From Bryobacterales bacterium (lineage in GTDB: Bacteria > Acidobacteriota > Terriglobia > Bryobacterales > Bryobacteraceae): a stretch of 10,934 bases of DNA. Under the pieces are notes generated by a model. The model was not told the origin of the DNA, did not search any database, and saw only the letters and a program-made list of their open reading frames with translations. The DNA lies in contig PLRZ01000422.1 in NCBI GenBank assembly GCA_003164075.1, forward strand, positions 1 through 10,934, written 5' to 3'. Positions within the stretch are counted from its first letter, which is position 1. Every line of letters starts with the position of its first letter. The translations under genes were made by a program, and so were the position numbers. Positions 7,479 through 10,934 of the stretch are shown one piece after another.

Positions 7479-7862
7479 CTACGCTGCGTTCCTGAGAGGT
7501 TCGGCAGCGTAATGCCCGCTTTTACTGTCCGTCCGGTCGGCGAACTGGCATCTCAGGCATAGCTGCGCCCAGGGAACAGCGCGGAGCCGTTTGGCCCCGA
7601 TCTCCTCCTCGCAATTCAAGCAGGTGCCATACTCGCCGATGTCCAGCCTGCACAGGGCTTCTTGAATATCGCGAAGCCAGCGCGCAGAGCGGTCGAGATT
7701 CCCGATGGCAAGCTCGCGCGCCGCAGCAGCTTGAACCTGGTCCATCGCGTCCGCCGTCTGCTCGATGCACACTTGTTCTCGCAGGCCAAAACTCTTTGCG
7801 ATCTCTTGGCGGGCGTCTTGCAAGTGTTTTCTAATCTGCAATTTGTCAAACTCCGGTGTCAT
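7479..7862 (-). CDS. DksA/TraR-family zinc-finger protein
   Basis: ATG at 7862-7860 is preceded by GAGGGAG four bases upstream, a strong site. It is preferred over an in-frame extension to 7943, whose added residues look non-coding. The 127-residue product has an N-terminal helical region with Asp38-Ala-Met-Asp41, placed like the coiled-coil tip aspartates of DksA. A helix leads to LDIGEYGTC, then a zinc finger C81-X2-C84-X17-C102-X2-C105, the classic DksA_TraR four-Cys spacing. Family members act in the secondary channel of RNA polymerase, often with ppGpp, though many short homologues are uncharacterised. At 127 residues it is a little shorter than E. coli DksA (151). It is divergent from the histidine kinase gene, separated by about 210 bases, and precedes the secreted-protein gene by 99 bases. 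Confidence 0.88.
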   Translation of the reverse strand: MTPEFDKLQIRKHLQDARQEIAKSFGLREQVCIEQTADAMDQVQAAAARELAIGNLDRSARWLRDIQEALCRLDIGEYGTCLNCEEEIGAKRLRAVPWAQLCLRCQFADRTDSKSGHYAAEPLRNAA

Positions 7863-7888
7863 CGTGCTCCCTCTCTGTCCTGTCGTGC

Positions 7889-7918
7889 TCAGGGGAAACT
7901 GCTCAACGTTACCCCTGA
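7889..7918. promoter_or_regulatory. Imperfect palindrome between the DksA-like and kinase genes
   Basis: TCAGGGG (7889-7895) and CCCCTGA (7912-7918) are perfect inverted arms. AAC/GTT pairs continue inward after one A-A mismatch, making a 30-base imperfect palindrome. It lies 27 bases upstream of the DksA-like ATG in the intergenic region shared with the divergent kinase. It could be an operator or an mRNA leader hairpin of the DksA-like gene. I could not identify convincing -35/-10 boxes on either strand. Confidence 0.35.
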
Positions 7919-8073
7919 TAGAAACTCTAAACCCGGAGCGCACGGCCGCATACTCTGAAAAGTCCTAGTCTGGGTTCCCCCGCACTTCCCGGCCTTCTGA
8001 TGGATGAGCAGATCTGCGGTGGCCTCAACGAGTGTGGATGACGGCAGGTACCCTGCGGAACGACAATAGAGTG

Positions 8074-9432
8074 ATGAATTCGCCCCGCGATCTTCCAGAG
8101 CGACAAGGAACCCGGCACGTTCTGTTGACCGGCCTCGGCATTGTTCTCGCCCTCCTGCTCGCGCTCGGTGTGTATGCAGCGGGATCGCTTTCAAGTGTGA
8201 GCCGCGCGGGCACACTGACGACTCGCGAGTACTTCCAGCAAAGTGAACGCCTGGAAAGTGTTCACCTTCTGCTGTCCTCCGCCGCCAGCGCGATTCGCGA
8301 CTACCTGCTGGATCCGGATTCCCTGGCGCTTTCGCGGCACCGCGAGCGGGCGAGGGTTTCATGGACACAGGCAATGAAGGCCATTCAAGCCTACGAGGGA
8401 GTGGCAACATCTGAGCGGCGGCTCTTGACCGCTCAGCTCGATTCCCAAGTCTCGGACTACTGGGCAATTGCCGACCGGAGCCTTGAGATGACGGGACGCC
8501 AACGAGCGGAGGCCGGGGTCAACCTCCTAATCGGCCAACTCATACCCTTGCGCGACAAGTATCTCGCGACAATCAATGAGATCGGCGCCCGTGATCGCGC
8601 CGACCTGAGATCTGCAGCCGCGAACACCTCGCGTTTCGCTCAAGGCGCCGAGCGGCGGTTGTGGGCCGTGATCGCGCTGATCGTGCTACTTTCCCTGCTG
8701 GTCGCTGGCGCAACTGTTCGCTACCTGGTGCGGTTGGAGAATATCTCGTTGGCACAATTCGAAGCCTCCGTGAAGGCGGCCGTCGAACTCGAAAGATTGT
8801 CCCGCCGCCTGATGACTCTGCAAGAAGACGAACGGCGAAGGATCGCCAGGGAACTCCACGATGATTACGGACAACGAATGGCAAGCCTGCTTTTTGAGTT
8901 GGCCGCCGCTGCTGAGCGCACAGATGCGGCGCCGGAGCTTAGGCTTGTCATGCAGAAAATGGGGGAGCGCCTCGGAAATGTCGCGAAGGACCTGCAGCAA
9001 TTGTCGCGCAGCCTTCACTCGGCCGTGCTGGACAAGATTGGACTTGAAGCTGCTATCCGGTCCGATTGCAGCGCGCTCCGGCAAAGAATCGCTTGGGAGG
9101 TCGATTTCCAGTCGGTTGATGTGCCGAAGCGATTGCCAGAGCCGCTGAGCCTGGCGGCATATCGGGTATTTCAGGAGGCCCTGCAGAACGCCTTGAAGCA
9201 TTCACAGACGAGCCGTCTGGGGGTTTCGTTGAATGTCGAAGGCCGCGACTTGGTACTGCGGGTCAAGGATTACGGCCTCGGGTTTGACGCCGAATCGGCG
9301 AATCAGAAGGGCAGCCTCGGACTCCTGAGTATGCGCGAACGCCTGCGCATGATCGGGGGAGGGTTCCTGATTCATTCGGAAATCGGGAAGGGAACGCAGG
9401 TGGAGGCAAGGCTTCCGATGGTGGGTCAATGA
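8074..9432 (+). CDS. Membrane sensor histidine kinase, HisKA_3 (NarX/DegS-like) type
   Basis: The kinase senses a signal and phosphorylates a response regulator. ATG at 8074 gives 452 residues; GTG 8032 or ATG 8038 would add 12-14, and none has a strong Shine-Dalgarno. In order: a first membrane helix (HVLLTGLGIVLALLLALGV), a helical external sensor of about 150 residues resembling CHASE3 or four-helix-bundle domains, and a second helix (LWAVIALIVLLSLLVAG). The dimerisation and phosphoacceptor segment follows, ERRRIARELHDDYGQ, with the phosphoryl His at residue 262. The ATPase domain shows an N-box (FQEALQNALKHS), G1 (KDYGLGFD) and G2 (GSLGLLSMRERL). This kinase class normally pairs with LuxR-type regulators, and one lies 195 bases downstream. 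No cofactor or ligand site is visible in the sensor, so the signal is unknown. Confidence 0.93.
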   Translation: MNSPRDLPERQGTRHVLLTGLGIVLALLLALGVYAAGSLSSVSRAGTLTTREYFQQSERLESVHLLLSSAASAIRDYLLDPDSLALSRHRERARVSWTQAMKAIQAYEGVATSERRLLTAQLDSQVSDYWAIADRSLEMTGRQRAEAGVNLLIGQLIPLRDKYLATINEIGARDRADLRSAAANTSRFAQGAERRLWAVIALIVLLSLLVAGATVRYLVRLENISLAQFEASVKAAVELERLSRRLMTLQEDERRRIARELHDDYGQRMASLLFELAAAAERTDAAPELRLVMQKMGERLGNVAKDLQQLSRSLHSAVLDKIGLEAAIRSDCSALRQRIAWEVDFQSVDVPKRLPEPLSLAAYRVFQEALQNALKHSQTSRLGVSLNVEGRDLVLRVKDYGLGFDAESANQKGSLGLLSMRERLRMIGGGFLIHSEIGKGTQVEARLPMVGQ

Positions 9433-9627
9433 GCACCTGGAACGCGATGCAAACGGTCAAGACTATGAGTTTTCCCAGGTGACCTGCGATCTTCGATGGC
9501 GGTCAATGAGAGACAGGGGCATTAACCAAAGGATGACAAAGTCGCTGTCTCCAATCGGTTGGGACATCCTACCCGGATATTCGATGGAGAACTATGGTCA
9601 AGAAAAGCGGGCCAACCGAGGAGCCCC

Positions 9628-10269
9628 ATGAAGCGGCCGAAGGTCTTAATCGCCGACGACCACAGCATGGTAATCGACGGGCTCCGCAGCCTGCTGGAGC
9701 CGGAGTTCGAAGTCGTTGGGGCTGTTAACGACGGACGGGCGGTACTGCCCGCGGTTCGAAAGCTGCAGCCCGACGTTGTGGTAATCGATATTTCAATGCC
9801 TTTGTTGAATGGCCTGGATTGCACTCGCCAGCTTCACGACACGGGGTGTACAGCCAAGATTCTGATTCTGACCATGCACCCGGACGCCACCTTGGCACAG
9901 GAGGCCCTTGCCGCGGGAGCATCAGGGTATCTCCTCAAGAGTTCGCCGGGCTCGGAGTTGAAGGGAGCGCTGAGGGACGTTCTACAGGGCAGGACCTACC
10001 TCTCCCCCGGAGTGACGCGGGATGCGGTCGAAATAATGGGCCGCATGACGTCGATTCATGAAGATGTTTGGGCTCGCCTCACACCACGTCAACGCGAAGT
10101 CCTACAACTGCTTGCCGAGGGCAAGTCACATAAGGAAGTAGCCGATATCCTAAACATCTCCGTGAAGACGGCTGAATATCACAAGTACGCAATTCTGGAC
10201 AAGCTCGGGCTAAAGACCAATGCTGAACTCGTCAAGTACGCCGTTCGCCATGGAATTATTGGAGTCTAG
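9628..10269 (+). CDS. LuxR/NarL-family response regulator (receiver plus HTH)
   Basis: ATG at 9628 with GAGGAG four bases upstream gives 213 residues starting right at the receiver (MKRPKVLIADDH). The receiver has acidic residues D10 and D11, phosphoacceptor D54 in VVIDISMP, T82 and K104, all the expected residues. After a linker the C-terminus has a LuxR-type helix-turn-helix: LTPRQREVLQLLAEGKSHKEVADILNIS is followed by VKTAEYHKYAILDKLGL. The length is normal for the family. It follows the HisKA_3 kinase, its likely partner, in the same direction. The 195-base gap may hold a promoter of its own. An imperfect palindrome at 9557-9573 (GGTTGG, 5 bases, CCTACC) lies about 55 bases before the ATG. 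Targets are unknown. Confidence 0.94.
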   Translation: MKRPKVLIADDHSMVIDGLRSLLEPEFEVVGAVNDGRAVLPAVRKLQPDVVVIDISMPLLNGLDCTRQLHDTGCTAKILILTMHPDATLAQEALAAGASGYLLKSSPGSELKGALRDVLQGRTYLSPGVTRDAVEIMGRMTSIHEDVWARLTPRQREVLQLLAEGKSHKEVADILNISVKTAEYHKYAILDKLGLKTNAELVKYAVRHGIIGV

Positions 10270-10290
10270 CGTAGCGAGCCGACCGCTCTA

Positions 10291-10306
10291 TTGGGAGAAC
10301 TCCTAG
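10291..10306. promoter_or_regulatory. Second copy of the palindrome: TTGGGAGAACTCCTAG
   Basis: This element matches 7431-7446 at 14 of 16 positions, sharing the 12-base core TGGGAGAACTCC. Both differences (first and fourteenth bases) turn a G-C pair into G-T, so the inverted symmetry is only slightly weakened. It starts 60 bases before the ATG of the receiver-only gene and 22 bases after the LuxR-type regulator gene. Feedback control by that regulator would be natural but is inference. Confidence 0.5.
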
Positions 10307-10350
10307 TATTGGATGCGGCCGGTCAGTGTTCCAATGAGGGAGTGATTATC

Positions 10351-10815
10351 ATGGGCCAGATCTTGGGAGAGACGCTGAAAAATCCGAACGGGGCCGGGCC
10401 CGCCCATCCCAGACTCAAGATTTTGCTTGCCGATGACAATCCTGCGCTGCTGCGGGAACTACAGCGTGCTTTGGACAAGGAATTCGAGATTGTCAGCACC
10501 GTTGCGGATGGGCGCGCACTCTTGGAGGAATGCGGCCGTCTGCATCCTGAAGTGATTGTCACGGACATCTCGATGCCGGTCATGGACGGCTTCGAGGCGG
10601 TGGCGACACTGCGCCGCGGAGGTACGCCGAAGGTCGTCTTTCTCACCGTGCATGAGGAACAGGCATTCGTCGAAGAAGCTAAGGCCTTGGGGGCGATGGG
10701 CTATGTTCTGAAGCGATCCCGTCCCTCGGTGCTCGCCGCCGCCATTCGTTCCGCGAACGACGGACGCTTCTTTCTGTGCCCGGAACTGTGCAGCGATTGG
10801 GAACGGCCAACGTAG
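10351..10815 (+). CDS. Stand-alone receiver-domain response regulator
   Basis: ATG at 10351 with GAGGGAG eight bases upstream gives 154 residues. An upstream in-frame TTG at 10291 lies inside the palindrome and is unlikely to be the start. After about 20 non-conserved residues comes a full receiver: KILLADDN with D28 and D29, phosphoacceptor D72 in VTDISMP, T99 and K121. It resembles the receiver of the LuxR-type regulator just upstream, including the linker start (GRFFLCPEL against GRTYLSPGV). It then ends eight residues later without a helix-turn-helix. No HTH remnant is seen downstream in any forward frame, so this is not a simple nonsense mutation. Single-domain receivers can act as phosphate sinks, relays or partner-binding switches; its role here is unknown. 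It probably arose by duplication and loss of the output domain. Confidence 0.88.
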   Translation: MGQILGETLKNPNGAGPAHPRLKILLADDNPALLRELQRALDKEFEIVSTVADGRALLEECGRLHPEVIVTDISMPVMDGFEAVATLRRGGTPKVVFLTVHEEQAFVEEAKALGAMGYVLKRSRPSVLAAAIRSANDGRFFLCPELCSDWERPT

Positions 10816-10849
10816 CGTGCCGGAGGACTGGCGAAGGAGGATTGGGAGA

Positions 10850-10934
10850 ATGACAAACGATAAATGCGGCTTTTTTGTCTGCTGTCATCTTCGGGCATGC
10901 TCGCGGTGTTCAAACGCGGGCCCAAGACACTCCA
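10850..10934 (+). CDS. Start of a possible further gene, cut by the window end
   Basis: An ATG at 10850 preceded by GGAGG (10836-10840) and GGGAGA opens a frame that stays open to the right edge, 28 codons. The visible peptide begins MTNDKCGFF and is unusually Cys-rich (five Cys). The Shine-Dalgarno context is good but the fragment is too short to recognise. A frame this long could be chance. Confidence 0.3.
   Translation, partial: MTNDKCGFFVCCHLRACSRCSNAGPRHS

Noticed and set aside
9434..9481. Inverted repeat CACCTGG / CCAGGTG after the kinase stop as a terminator
   Set aside because: The loop is 34 bases and there is no T run; a short overlapping palindrome CAGGT-G-ACCTG at 9476-9486 also looks like chance.
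10839..10849. ATTGGGAGAAT near the right edge as a third copy of the palindrome
   Set aside because: Only the left half matches; it is better explained as part of the ribosome site of the frame at 10850.
1..10934. CRISPR arrays, tRNA or rRNA genes, insertion-sequence ends
   Set aside because: I saw no regularly spaced repeats, cloverleaf-like segment, rRNA signature or paired terminal inverted repeats with target duplications.

Overview
The window reads as a chromosomal segment of a moderately GC-rich, Gram-negative-type bacterium. It encodes an outer-membrane efflux protein, a lipoprotein adaptor and a secreted protein whose C-terminus resembles an outer-membrane beta-strand. The style (an RND tripartite operon with a divergent TM4 sequence, LuxR-type two-component genes, weak Shine-Dalgarno sites) suggests Acidobacteriota, possibly the Solibacter/Bryobacter group. 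That is an inference from general resemblance only.

Region 1 (about 1-6224, all + strand) is a tripartite RND efflux operon. It starts with the C-terminal tail of an unidentified upstream gene, which overlaps by ATGA the start of a lipoprotein membrane-fusion adaptor (131-1351). A 133-base gap follows, holding a strong intrinsic-terminator-like hairpin and a possible 39-codon leader frame. Then come a 1049-residue RND inner-membrane permease (1485-4634), a TolC-type outer-membrane factor (4732-6033) and a 61-residue two-helix membrane protein (6039-6224). Adaptor, pump and outer-membrane channel together would form an envelope-spanning, proton-driven exporter of unknown substrate.

Region 2 (6225-6668) has no convincing intact gene. 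It contains a 22-codon frame that looks like a signal peptide cut off by a stop, probably the stump of a lost secreted-protein gene.

Region 3 (6669-7862, - strand) carries a secreted protein of unknown function with a C-terminal Phe beta-strand, and upstream of it a DksA/TraR-type zinc-finger protein. A 16-base palindrome lies between them.

Region 4 (8074-10815, + strand) is a two-component system: a membrane histidine kinase of the HisKA_3 (NarX/DegS-like) type, a LuxR/NarL-type response regulator, and a second receiver protein with no DNA-binding domain. A near-copy (14 of 16 bases) of the region 3 palindrome lies just upstream of the receiver-only gene. This suggests one regulator, perhaps the LuxR-type protein here, acts on both places. 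A further frame opens at 10850 and runs off the end.

Nothing here is clearly a wholly new system. The most interesting items are the shared palindrome, the stand-alone receiver, the hairpin/leader between adaptor and pump, the altered proton-relay residues of the pump, and the uncharacterised small or secreted proteins.
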